Below, one piece after another: positions 25,974 through 34,077 of a stretch of 47,549 bases of DNA. Source of the stretch: Oscillospiraceae bacterium (GTDB lineage: Bacteria > Bacillota > Clostridia > Oscillospirales > Ruminococcaceae); the NCBI GenBank assembly GCA_017848115.1, contig JAGAKZ010000065.1:1-47549 (forward strand), written 5' to 3'. A program made the translations under genes and the position numbers. How positions within the stretch are numbered: the first letter of the stretch is position 1; each line of letters begins with the position of its first letter. Below the pieces are notes generated by a model. It ran no database searches. It was not told the DNA's origin and saw only the letters and a list, made by a program, of their open reading frames with translations.

Positions 25974-26705
25974 TTGCTTAGAATCGCTGTTATAGATGAT
26001 GATAAAGTTATAGGAGATGAGTTTGAGCAATATATAAAAATAAGCTGTGATAAATTACAAATAAAAGTTGATATTGATGTTTATTATGTTGGGGAACGTT
26101 TTTGTGATGTGTTGAAAAATGGTGAAATATATAATTTAATATTTCTTGACATTGAACTATATACATTAAATGGAGTACATGTTGGAAGATATATACGTGA
26201 AGATATGAAAAATAATCAAATGCAAATAGTTTTTATATCTGCAAAACAAGAGTATGCAATGCAACTTTTTCAGATAAGACCTATGGATTTCATAATAAAA
26301 CCTATTTCTGAAAATATTATTTATAATTGCATAAAAAAATATATAGATATATTTTCATGTAATGATTATTTTCATTTTAAATCTGGCAAGCTAAATCAAC
26401 GAATTCCATATATATCGATAATTTTTTTTGAAAGTAGTAACAGAATAGTCAGAATACATACAACAGATTCTGTTATAGAATGTTATGCTAAGCTTTCAGA
26501 TGTTGAAAAAAAACTTCCTAATTTTTTTAATCGTATACATAATTCTTTTATAATAAATACAAATTATATTTTACAACATAGTATTGATGATGTTGTTATG
26601 ACAGATAATACAACGCTGTCTATAAGTAGAAAGTATAAAAGTAAATTTAAGAAGTATATGATGAACATAAATTGCAGTGGAGGAGAAGATTTCTTCGATG
26701 AGTAA
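25974..26705 (+). CDS. AgrA-like response regulator with LytTR DNA-binding domain
   Basis: The 243-residue protein starts at TTG 25974 behind AGAGGGA. The receiver domain covers residues 1 to about 125: acidic pocket IDDDK, phospho-acceptor Asp in LIFLDIEL, and the late lysine in FIIKPIS. The LytTR domain follows (about 135-235: RIPYISIIFFESSNRIVRIHT, FFNRIHNSFIINTNYI). This is the AgrA/ComE/VirR architecture, in which the domain binds pairs of direct repeats in target promoters. The histidine kinase gene overlaps its 3' end, and an AgrD precursor lies after that, so the trio forms a peptide quorum-sensing circuit. Confidence 0.93.
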   Translation: MLRIAVIDDDKVIGDEFEQYIKISCDKLQIKVDIDVYYVGERFCDVLKNGEIYNLIFLDIELYTLNGVHVGRYIREDMKNNQMQIVFISAKQEYAMQLFQIRPMDFIIKPISENIIYNCIKKYIDIFSCNDYFHFKSGKLNQRIPYISIIFFESSNRIVRIHTTDSVIECYAKLSDVEKKLPNFFNRIHNSFIINTNYILQHSIDDVVMTDNTTLSISRKYKSKFKKYMMNINCSGGEDFFDE

Positions 26706-27939
26706 AGTGTTGGCGGATAATGTTATATATGCGATAACAAATATTTTCAGAGTGTATTGTTTCTATAGATTTGCTCAATTTTGGTTTAAAAAGAAAGATT
26801 TTTATCATTTGTTGGAGTACGGGCTTTATGTTGTGTATTTTATTGTGAATACACTATGTCATGTGCTTTTTCATAATCCATTAATAAATATGATGACGAA
26901 TATTTTACCTTTTTTTCTTATAACCTGTTTATATCACGCCAAAAATCACATAAGAGTAGTTACTACATTGATGATATATGCTGTGTGCATGGTTACAGAT
27001 GGTATTGTTTATTCTCTGGCTCAACTTGTTGGCGTTGATTCTGTGGTTATAACTTCCGGTATGGCTTCAACCATAATGCTTCTTTGTACAGAACTTATGA
27101 TTGAGAGATTTATACAGTACCGAAAACATCAGAAAATAATACTTAAACATATTTTAATACTTCTTGTTGTACCTGTCGGTAGTGTTATTATAGGTGTGTT
27201 TACAATGCAACCTGAACAATTTGATTCTGAGCCGGCAACTATAGCAGCAGAATGTTTTATTTTGCTTATAATGAATGTAATGGTATTTGTTTTTTATGAT
27301 ATGACTGGAAAAGTAAATGAACAGCAGAAAATTCATACTATTCTTGAAAATCAAAATAAAGCATATGCTAATCAGATACGATTAATGAATCAGTCACAAG
27401 ACAAGATAAAATATTTAAGACATGATTTAAAAAATCATCTTTCAAAAATAAGAATATTAGCACAATGTGGCGAATGTGAAAAAATACTTGAATATACAAA
27501 GGATGCTGAAAAATATATTATTGTACCAGAAAAGTATGTTGAAAGCGGAAACTCCGGGATAGACAGTATTCTTAATCTTAAACTTAGTGAAGCCGATATA
27601 CAGGGAATTATCATTCAGACAGAAATTTCCGTTCCAACCGATTTGAAAATAACTGATTTTGATATAAATATTATCTTGGGAAATCTTTTAGATAATGCAA
27701 TAAATGCACTTGATAATTGTCAAGAAAAAAAATTATATATAAAAATAAAATATGATACAGGTGCTATGTATATTATAATAAAGAATACATTTGCAGAAAA
27801 AAGTAAAAAGCAATATGATGATGCAGAACATGGCTTAGGATTGTTAAGTGTGGAAAATACTATAAAAAAATATTCAGGATTTTCAGAATATTCCAGAAAA
27901 AATTCTGTTTATACTGCAAAAATAGTCATTTATCTATAA
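26698..27939 (+). CDS. AgrC-like sensor histidine kinase
   Basis: The start at 26698 (MSKVLADNVIYAI) follows GGAGGAG at 26679-26685; a GTG at 26677 is a weaker choice. About 413 residues. The first 200 hold five to seven membrane helices, the usual AgrC peptide receptor part. The cytoplasmic part has a coiled linker, the phospho-acceptor motif LRHDLKNHLSKI (H-box with the D-L-K-N-H pattern of AgrC-type kinases), the N-box NIILGNLLDNAINAL and a G-box around HGLGLLSVEN. It overlaps the response regulator gene by 8 bp. Its likely ligand is the cyclic peptide encoded at 28053-28193. Confidence 0.92.
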   Translation: MSKVLADNVIYAITNIFRVYCFYRFAQFWFKKKDFYHLLEYGLYVVYFIVNTLCHVLFHNPLINMMTNILPFFLITCLYHAKNHIRVVTTLMIYAVCMVTDGIVYSLAQLVGVDSVVITSGMASTIMLLCTELMIERFIQYRKHQKIILKHILILLVVPVGSVIIGVFTMQPEQFDSEPATIAAECFILLIMNVMVFVFYDMTGKVNEQQKIHTILENQNKAYANQIRLMNQSQDKIKYLRHDLKNHLSKIRILAQCGECEKILEYTKDAEKYIIVPEKYVESGNSGIDSILNLKLSEADIQGIIIQTEISVPTDLKITDFDINIILGNLLDNAINALDNCQEKKLYIKIKYDTGAMYIIIKNTFAEKSKKQYDDAEHGLGLLSVENTIKKYSGFSEYSRKNSVYTAKIVIYL

Positions 27940-27948
27940 CGTCATGCT

Positions 27949-28014
27949 AATTTCAACAAAAAAGTATACCAATTTCAACAACTAACGGCACAAAATCTAA
28001 ATCTATGCTACAAT
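27949..28014 (+). promoter_or_regulatory. Direct-repeat activator site and promoter before the AgrD gene
   Basis: The 11-base word AATTTCAACAA occurs at 27949-27959 and 27971-27981, a 22-bp period, i.e. two helical turns. The -10 box TACAAT (28009-28014) has no -35 match at the right distance (CGGCAC). Two repeats with this period just upstream of a -35-less promoter are the layout of LytTR/AgrA-activated promoters; the word itself matches the published LytTR consensus only in part. Confidence 0.65.
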
Positions 28015-28052
28015 GTACTTGCCAAAAAGAATGTCTGAAAGGAGGACTCGCT

Positions 28053-28193
28053 TTGAAGAAGTACATTAATCTGTATAGCATGCTTGCATCTTTAGCATTA
28101 ATAGCGACAACATACATATCCAATTCTACATGTTCATGGATTACCTATCAGGAAAAACTTCCTGAAGCCGCAAAAGAACTTCGTAAATTTTAA
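28053..28193 (+). CDS. agrD: AgrD-like cyclic (thio)lactone autoinducer precursor
   Basis: The 46-residue peptide starts at TTG 28053, seven bases after GGAGG (28041-28045). It has the three AgrD parts: an amphipathic leader (MKKYINLYSMLASLALIATT), a core with Cys27 (NSTCSWIT), and a charged tail (QEKLPEAAKELRKF). The core C-S-W-I-T has the same pattern as the five-residue C-L-W-F-T ring known from Clostridium perfringens, so the predicted signal is a five-membered thiolactone with a short tail. Processing needs the membrane peptidase AgrB, which is not encoded in this window. The gene follows the receptor kinase by 113 bases and has its own activator-type promoter. Confidence 0.9.
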   Translation: MKKYINLYSMLASLALIATTYISNSTCSWITYQEKLPEAAKELRKF

Positions 28194-28202
28194 TGTTTAA
28201 GT

Positions 28203-28409
28203 ATGGCTGCATATTATGTGGCTAGTAGTGGCGATGTAGTATGTCAATATTTTAATAGAAGTCGCAGTGAAGGTGTAGTTAGTATCGGTAAAGCATATGC
28301 ACAGGTATCATATAAGTTTTACAATAGTTTAATACCGGTTCAATCATCAAGCGGAAAATTTAAAATAACTTGCTCTGATGAAGGTACTATCAGTGACAAT
28401 GGCAATTAA
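28203..28409 (+). pseudogene. 68-residue fragment, probably a secreted protein without its signal
   Basis: The frame is the same as that of the AgrD gene; only a TAA and three codons separate them. There is no ribosome site before ATG 28203. The product starts MAAYYVASSGDVVCQYF and has two cysteines and a serine/glycine-rich end (SSSGKFKITCSDEGTI). It looks like the mature part of a small secreted protein whose signal-peptide end was lost, perhaps when a deletion joined it to the AgrD gene. A functional short protein cannot be excluded. Confidence 0.4.
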
Positions 28410-28437
28410 CTAAAAATAATAGGGTGGGTGGTTAAAT

Positions 28438-28725
28438 ATGAATAAAAAGTTACTTTCAGGTATAGTGATTATAGTACTCGCGAATCTAATTTCCATTATT
28501 ATTGCTTGTGCTATTTCCGACAATTCTCAAAGCGAAGAAAAAAGAGCTGAGAAATCACTATCGTCTCATGGTTATTCACTTGATGATATAGAACAGTTTG
28601 TATTTGAATACAACGCTGAATACACCATGGATGATGAATCAGTTAAAAGCATCAACAGTCGGGAAGTTTACTGTTATGACGGCAAAAAATTTATTTTAGT
28701 TTCTGATTTTTTGAAAGGCAGGTAA
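28438..28725 (+). CDS. Small membrane-anchored protein
   Basis: The 95-residue protein has an N-terminal hydrophobic helix (residues 5-25, LLSGIVIIVLANLISIIIA) followed by an acidic outer part of 65 residues (GYSLDDIEQFVFEYNAEYTMDDE). RBS: GGGTGGG before ATG 28438. It belongs to a group of small envelope genes right after the quorum-sensing peptide gene and may be part of its regulon (inference from position). I do not recognise the family. Six bases separate it from the next gene. Confidence 0.6.
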   Translation: MNKKLLSGIVIIVLANLISIIIACAISDNSQSEEKRAEKSLSSHGYSLDDIEQFVFEYNAEYTMDDESVKSINSREVYCYDGKKFILVSDFLKGR

Positions 28726-28730
28726 TTTTC

Positions 28731-28988
28731 ATGAACAAAAAAAGTAAAATAATATTTGTTGTTGTATTGCTTGCCACGTGTATAATATCATTCGGACTAA
28801 CCTTTGTTGTTAAAAACAACGGAACAAAGTACATCGAAGACGATATTATAATTGCTGTTGCCGGCAAAGAAGAAGCAACAAAGATAACTCAAAGATATTA
28901 TTCTTTTTCCAGAACATATATAATGAAGGACGGAACAATCATCGAGGGTTCAAAGGGTAACAACAACGGAAAAATCAATATAGAATAA
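28731..28988 (+). CDS. Small membrane-anchored protein
   Basis: The 85-residue protein again begins MNKKSK with one N-terminal helix (IIFVVVLLATCIISFGLTFVV) and a short outer part ending in glycine and asparagine (GSKGNNNGKINIE). A GCAGG-type ribosome site precedes ATG 28731. It is similar in layout and size to the preceding gene product (same MNKK start, same anchor), but the outer parts do not align. The two are probably co-transcribed. Function unknown. Confidence 0.6.
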   Translation: MNKKSKIIFVVVLLATCIISFGLTFVVKNNGTKYIEDDIIIAVAGKEEATKITQRYYSFSRTYIMKDGTIIEGSKGNNNGKINIE

Positions 28989-29029
28989 TAAATCCGTAAA
29001 AGATATATGTCAGTAAATCAAAGTATACC

Positions 29030-30001
29030 TTGATAATGACATTGAATAAACACCCTCCCTTTAGTAGATGTTATAAAGATGATTACTTGAAAAACGTTAT
29101 GGATTGTTTTGTATATGACGGAAAGCAGTATCTGATGCCTGTAAGTTTTTACATAAGTACACTTATAGGAAAGGAATCGCTGCTTGGTGTGGACGGTTGG
29201 ACATTTGACGAGCTTTTCAGATTTGCAGATGAAAAAAATATATTTTATAACTACAGCAGAAGTCAGCTCGTTAATTTACTCATAGAAAATAACATAACCG
29301 AATTTGTAGACTATGAAGCTATGAGGGCGGATTTTGATAGTGAGATCTTCGTAAGGCTTATTGAATATATTAAGAAAAATGGAATAGCGGATGACGATTA
29401 TCTCCATTACAGTCAGTATCCGATGCAAAACGAAGTATATAAAAATTATTTTGTGAGATTTACAGATGACTTTTGTTGTGTTGATGAGAGAAATGTATTT
29501 AATCTCAGACCGATAGCCGAATATAAATACGGATATATCGGAGAAGAAATAGTGTACAAAGGTTATCCTTCAAATGAACGCAATGGAAATCTTGTGTATA
29601 CAAAATGTGTAATGGGGATTTCTGATAAGTCGGAAGTGAAAGACGGTGCATGGGAATTTTTAAAACTTCTTATTTCAGACGAATATCAGAATGCACTTGG
29701 TTCTATGTGTTTTCCCATAAAAATAAGTTCTTTTGAAAAAAATTTATCCGAGAGTGAAAAAAGTTCCGTGATTCATCGTGCGGATGGTACGTTTTTTAAA
29801 ACGGAAGATGTCTCAGAAACTGATATAGAAAAGTTGAGAGCGGTTATTAACAGCGATTTGCGACCTTTTACTAAAGACAGCAGTATAAATGCAATTATTG
29901 ATGAAGAACTTGAAATATATTTTAACACATTTGCAAGTGCGGAAGAAACAGCAAAAATTATACAAAGCAAGGTGAATTTGTATCTTAGCGAAATAAAATA
30001 G
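29030..30001 (+). pseudogene. 5'-truncated solute-binding lipoprotein gene
   Basis: The open frame of 323 codons begins at a TTG with no ribosome site and has no signal sequence or lipobox. Its content matches the second half of the solute-binding domain of the giant lipoprotein at 3436-6354: YDGKQYLMPVSFYI against CPDGIYHIGSSAEL, AWEFLKLLISDEYQNALGS against AWKIIKTILLDDYQNDIAT, and CFPIKISSF against GFPVKKSAY. The domain's first half, the anchor and any propeller region are missing. It is therefore most likely a truncated gene, although the remaining frame is unbroken. The next lipoprotein gene has its own start 50 bases on. Confidence 0.75.
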
Positions 30002-30051
30002 TTAATTTTCCTTGCGTCAACTTTGTGTTTTGAGAATACCGGAGGTTTATT

Positions 30052-31233
30052 ATGAAAAAACAGATACTTTTAATGATTGTAACAATTCTTTTTCTTACAA
30101 GCTGTGCCGAAACACCCGATGAAGTAAAAGAAGATATGAGTAGCTACAGAGATTTACAATCATCAGTTTCAGATGAAAATTCTCAGTTTTCGTATATAAA
30201 AGTCAGTGATTTGGAAAACAATGCAGAAATTGCACTAAAAAAAGATTATGGTCAGTTTTCTGTTTCAGATAAAATTAATTTTGTTCAACCTGATGCTGTT
30301 AATATAATGGAGTTTTCCGGTATAACCGGATTCGTTAACAAGTCAAAAGAAGCAATGTCATATTTCTTTTCGGAATCTGTAATTGATTCACAAAATATTC
30401 AGATGAATGGTGATTGCATGTTTATGAACGAGGAAGAAAAAATATATTGCGGTGTGGGAAACGATGGTTTTATTGCAATGCTTAATCCTCAGACATTCGA
30501 CATTTCTTTCTTATACAATCAACCTGTTGTTAAAGTATATCATGCAAACCGCAATGATGACCTGAGTGATGAATATGAACTGAATGACAAAACTTGTTCT
30601 GTACAAGAAGCGGTAGACTATATCAACAATTGGTTAGATACAGAATATAAGAAATTATCACCTGACTTTGATTATAACGTAAATACAGTAGTTGTAAGAG
30701 AGTATAACAGCAAATGTTTATTTCAAATTATTACAGAAGCTGTGTATGAAGGAGTACATATTGATAATTACACAAGGCAACCTGAAATAAAGAACGGAGA
30801 ATTAACAGGAAAAACTGAATATTCTGACTATGGAATTGAAATACAAATGGTAAACAAAAATTCCATAGATTCATTTACAAATCTGTCAGGCATATATATT
30901 CCCAGTGTTAAAGAAACCGTTCAGGAAGTTATATCCATGGAAAGTGCACTCAGTTTCTGTGAAAAAACATTTACTGATTTTAAAGATGTTGAAATATCAG
31001 ATATAAGAATAATGTATACACTGCAACCTGTTTATAATACCGATAAGGAAACGATAATCGGGGAGAAAGATGTTGAGGTTACAGGTTATTCTTCAAGACC
31101 TGTATGGGAAATAATAATGGACGTTCCGCCCGAATTTTTACCTGAAAACAGAATAAACACTCGTGGAGATCTGCGAAAATATATTTATATTGATATGATC
31201 ACCGGAGAATATTACTATTGTTTTGATATATAA
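30052..31233 (+). CDS. Lipoprotein of unknown family
   Basis: The 393-residue protein has a lipoprotein signal ending FLTSC (Cys at residue 18) and a GGAGG ribosome site. The mature part is mixed alpha/beta and acidic. A segment near residues 180-250 (CSVQEAVDYINNWLDTEYKK and FQIITEAVYEGVHIDNY) and one near 300-345 (SMESALSFCEKTFTDFKD) suggest two repeats of a PepSY-like or similar small fold, but this is weak. It is followed 18 bases later by two ABC-2-type permeases and an ATPase, so it is probably the extracellular partner of that transporter. Confidence 0.7.
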   Translation: MKKQILLMIVTILFLTSCAETPDEVKEDMSSYRDLQSSVSDENSQFSYIKVSDLENNAEIALKKDYGQFSVSDKINFVQPDAVNIMEFSGITGFVNKSKEAMSYFFSESVIDSQNIQMNGDCMFMNEEEKIYCGVGNDGFIAMLNPQTFDISFLYNQPVVKVYHANRNDDLSDEYELNDKTCSVQEAVDYINNWLDTEYKKLSPDFDYNVNTVVVREYNSKCLFQIITEAVYEGVHIDNYTRQPEIKNGELTGKTEYSDYGIEIQMVNKNSIDSFTNLSGIYIPSVKETVQEVISMESALSFCEKTFTDFKDVEISDIRIMYTLQPVYNTDKETIIGEKDVEVTGYSSRPVWEIIMDVPPEFLPENRINTRGDLRKYIYIDMITGEYYYCFDI

Positions 31234-31251
31234 AAAGTTAAGAGGGATAGT

Positions 31252-32070
31252 ATGAAAAAATTTCTGAACAGCTTGATGTCTGACTTAAAAAAGATAATAG
31301 TGGGATATGGTTTCATCGCAAGTATAATCGTTGTATTTCTTTTATGTTTCACTTCTGTTATCTATCAGGATAACTTCACCGGTAAAGAGTATACAGTTAT
31401 TGAAATTATAACATCAAAGAGAAACTTTATAAATGTGGAGTTTTCGGCACAAAGTATATTGTACATATCTGTAAGTCCGTATATAACTATATTTCTTCCG
31501 ATACTGTCATCTATTCCGTTTGTAACAACATTGTGTGCGGAAAGAGCAGGCGGAAATATCAGATTTATCATCACGCGAACAGGGAAAACAGTATACTACA
31601 TATCAAAATTTTTATCTGCATTATTAAGCGGAATGTTATCTGTTATGTTGGGGTTTGTGCTGTATAGCGTAGCAATATGTATATCATTTGAATGTAACAT
31701 AAAGGTTTCAGAACTTATAAAAATGTATATAGGCATGGCTTTTTATGGCGCAGTATCAGTCCTTCCGGCACTATTGCTGTCAGCATTTATAAAAAACAAA
31801 TATGTGGTCTGCTGTTTTCCTTTTATATTCATGCACTTTTATTATACAATCATTGCGAAAATTCAGGATTATCTTTTCTCGGAAAATATGGGATCGACTG
31901 TTGTAAAAATGGGCTTTTTATTCCCTGATATGCTGAAAAATATTTTACTTGATTACAATAATGTTGAGAAACTCCATGAATATACCGTGATCTATTATTC
32001 CTTGCTTACGATTTTTACATTTATTGGGTTTGTCGTTATTATGAACAGGAGGTTTGATTATGGTCAGTAA
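31252..32070 (+). CDS. ABC-2-type transporter permease
   Basis: The 272-residue protein has six hydrophobic segments: near residues 18-35 (YGFIASIIVVFLLCF), 75-95, 120-145 (ALLSGMLSVMLGFVLYSVAI), 160-180, 190-210 and 245-265. A loop SERAGGNIRFIITRTGK-like stretch (CAERAGGNIRFIITRTG) resembles the cytoplasmic coupling loop of exporter permeases of bacteriocin and lantibiotic immunity transporters. AGAGGGA is the ribosome site. It overlaps the next permease gene by 11 bases. Probably forms a heterodimer with it. Confidence 0.75.
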   Translation: MKKFLNSLMSDLKKIIVGYGFIASIIVVFLLCFTSVIYQDNFTGKEYTVIEIITSKRNFINVEFSAQSILYISVSPYITIFLPILSSIPFVTTLCAERAGGNIRFIITRTGKTVYYISKFLSALLSGMLSVMLGFVLYSVAICISFECNIKVSELIKMYIGMAFYGAVSVLPALLLSAFIKNKYVVCCFPFIFMHFYYTIIAKIQDYLFSENMGSTVVKMGFLFPDMLKNILLDYNNVEKLHEYTVIYYSLLTIFTFIGFVVIMNRRFDYGQ

Positions 32071-32932
32071 ATTTTCAGTACCGGAAATTTTCCGTATTTC
32101 AATGATCGAACTTTACAAGTGGATTGTGAATCCACGAATGATAACAGCTGTAGCAATGATCATTTTTGTTTGGAATTTTGCTGTTGATCCTCTGATCGAT
32201 ATAAGTCATGAAATGAACAGTCCGCTCAACTTTATTGAGCCGTTTATAGCTGTTTTTAATTCAAGAACACTGTGCCTTGTAATGCCTGCTATGTATATAT
32301 TTCTTATTTCCGATTATCCGCATCTCGACAGAAACAGTCTTTTTGTGCTTCATCGTGTAAGAAAAACCCAATGGGTGTGGGGACAGTTCTTTTTCTTTGT
32401 TATTTCTTCATTTTTATTTATACTTCTGATATTTATATGTACGGTTTTACCGAATGCTGTAAATTCATTTGTGGATAACGGCTGGAGTCTGGTTGTTACA
32501 CGTTACGGAATTTATTTTCCCGATAAATCACAATCATTTGCAGCAACATTGATTACCGAAAAACTACATAATCAGATAGCGCCATATCAGGCGGCTTTAT
32601 TCTTCTTTCTGTTAAACTGGCTATATATGATACTTTGCGGAACGGTTTTACTGATGTTTCACGTTTTGAATCTGCGTAAAATCGGAGTTCCTGTTTTGAT
32701 AAGCATAGTAGGTATCGGAAGTGCGTTAGGTGTTTTCAGTTCTAAAGGTATGTGGTGTTTTCCGATGGCACATACAATGGTAAGTTTGCATTTTACAAAA
32801 TATTTACGCAAACCTGTAATGAAAATTGAAAATTCTTTTTTATACTTCGGAGTAATGATTTTTGTTTTGCTCACTGTTAGTTTGATCGGTTGTAAAAATA
32901 CTGATTTTCTGAGCATAGATGATAACGAATAG
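32060..32932 (+). CDS. ABC-2-type transporter permease, second subunit
   Basis: The 290-residue protein starts at ATG 32060, seven bases after AGGAGG (32047-32052); an in-frame TTG lies at 32054. It has six membrane segments, including MITAVAMIIFVWNFAV, FFFVISSFLFILLIFICTVL and ALFFFLLNWLYMILCGTVLLM. An FVLHRVRKTQWVWGQ loop sits where the ATPase contact is expected. A large outer loop (about residues 130-175) follows helix three. Nine bases separate it from the ATPase gene. Confidence 0.75.
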   Translation: MVSKFSVPEIFRISMIELYKWIVNPRMITAVAMIIFVWNFAVDPLIDISHEMNSPLNFIEPFIAVFNSRTLCLVMPAMYIFLISDYPHLDRNSLFVLHRVRKTQWVWGQFFFFVISSFLFILLIFICTVLPNAVNSFVDNGWSLVVTRYGIYFPDKSQSFAATLITEKLHNQIAPYQAALFFFLLNWLYMILCGTVLLMFHVLNLRKIGVPVLISIVGIGSALGVFSSKGMWCFPMAHTMVSLHFTKYLRKPVMKIENSFLYFGVMIFVLLTVSLIGCKNTDFLSIDDNE

Positions 32933-32941
32933 AGGTTAATT

Positions 32942-33592
32942 ATGGACATTATTATTGTTAAAAATCTGGAATTAACTATAAAAAAAGCTGAAATACTTAA
33001 ATCTGTAAATATTTCTTTTGAAAAAGGCAAAATTCATGGATTGATTGGCAGAAACGGCAGTGGGAAAACCATGCTTATGAAATGCATTTGTGGCTTTATA
33101 AGACCGACAGGCGGAGAAATAATTGTCAATGATAAAAGAGTCGGTTCTGATTGTGATTTCCCCGAAAATATCGGTATAATAATAGAAACTCCCGGTTTTA
33201 TCCCTTATTATTCAGGATATAAAAATCTGAAAATCCTTGCTGATTTGAATAAGAAAATTGACAGTAAAACAGTAAAGCAAACAATAAAACAAGTGGGACT
33301 TGACCCTGATTCAAAACTTCATGTAAAAAAATATTCGCTTGGCATGCGTCAGCGTCTCGGACTTGCACAAGCTATAATGGAAAATCCCGATATTTTGATT
33401 CTTGATGAACCTATGAACGGACTTGATAAAGATGGTGTTGCAGATATGAGAAAGTATTTGCTTGCGCTAAAAGAACAGGGCAAAACAATTCTGATTGCCT
33501 CACATTCAACCGAAGATATTGAAATACTTTGTGATACTGTCTGTGAAATGGATAAGGGTGTACTTGCAAAAATCAAAGGTTTTGATGAGTGA
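32942..33592 (+). CDS. ABC transporter ATP-binding protein
   Basis: The 216-residue ATPase has Walker A GRNGSGKTM, the signature in YSLGMRQRLGLAQA, Walker B ILILDEPMNGLDKDG and the H-loop IASHSTE. The LSLG-type signature and DEPMNGLD pattern are those of the CcmA/BcrA/NatA group of exporters used for antibiotic or peptide resistance and export. It ends the operon that starts with the lipoprotein at 30052. Because the operon lies behind an AgrD-type circuit, it may serve peptide export or self-protection (inference). Confidence 0.9.
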   Translation: MDIIIVKNLELTIKKAEILKSVNISFEKGKIHGLIGRNGSGKTMLMKCICGFIRPTGGEIIVNDKRVGSDCDFPENIGIIIETPGFIPYYSGYKNLKILADLNKKIDSKTVKQTIKQVGLDPDSKLHVKKYSLGMRQRLGLAQAIMENPDILILDEPMNGLDKDGVADMRKYLLALKEQGKTILIASHSTEDIEILCDTVCEMDKGVLAKIKGFDE

Positions 33593-33645
33593 GTAAATTA
33601 CTTGTATTTGCTGTAAATACAATACATATCCAATCAAAATAACTA

Positions 33646-33674
33646 TTGACAAAATAAATATGCTGTGATATCAT
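33646..33674 (+). promoter_or_regulatory. Sigma-A promoter of the corrinoid uptake operon
   Basis: TTGACA (33646-33651), a 17-base spacer and TATCAT (33669-33674), about 35 bases before the riboswitch. Confidence 0.8.
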
Positions 33675-33710
33675 ATAAAATTGTTAAGGAATAAAAAATT
33701 GAATATATAA

Positions 33711-33904
33711 ACAACAGGTGTCGGAGATTTTTCTTAAAAAAATCGGTCCGATGAAAAGGGAAGTCGGGTGAGAATCCCGCACGAACTCGTCACCGTAATT
33801 GAGGAGTAAGGAAAGATGCTGTTTTATAGCAGTAAGTCACTGTGATATATCATGGGAAGACCTTTCCGAACATTGATACATAAGCCGGGAGACCTGCCTG
33901 TTTG
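33711..33904 (+). ncRNA. Cobalamin (adenosylcobalamin-type) riboswitch
   Basis: The aptamer carries the conserved core GGGAAGTCGGGTGAGAATCC (33758-33777 region) followed by CGCACGAACTCGTCACCGTAA, and the B12 box AAGCCGGGAGACCTGCCTG at 33882-33900. The ends (ACAACAGG, CCTGTTTG) can pair to close the first helix. With cobalamin bound it should favour the downstream terminator at 34002-34034 and switch the uptake operon off. The genes that follow (BtuF/C/D-like, CbiK, CobA, CbiC) fit this control. Confidence 0.95.
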
Positions 33905-34001
33905 TTTGTACAGAAACTTTGTTTCAATGTCACGAGTAACTGGCAGTACGATACAGCATATGCGGTGTGGTTTTTTATATCGTTATATGTTTTCTTGTCG
34001 T

Positions 34002-34034
34002 GCGTGCATAAATTTCTTTTATGCCGCTTTTTTT
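34002..34034 (+). terminator. Riboswitch expression-platform terminator
   Basis: GCG-T-GCATAAA (34002-34012) pairs with TTTATGC-CGC (34018-34027), ten pairs with one bulged T and a five-base loop, followed by seven T (34028-34034). It sits between the aptamer and the first gene's ribosome site. Bases 33905-34001 hold AT-rich linker with possible antiterminator segments that I cannot assign by eye. Confidence 0.8.
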
Positions 34035-34077
34035 GTGTCAGAAAAAACGGTAATAATCATAGTCGGAGGTAATAATG

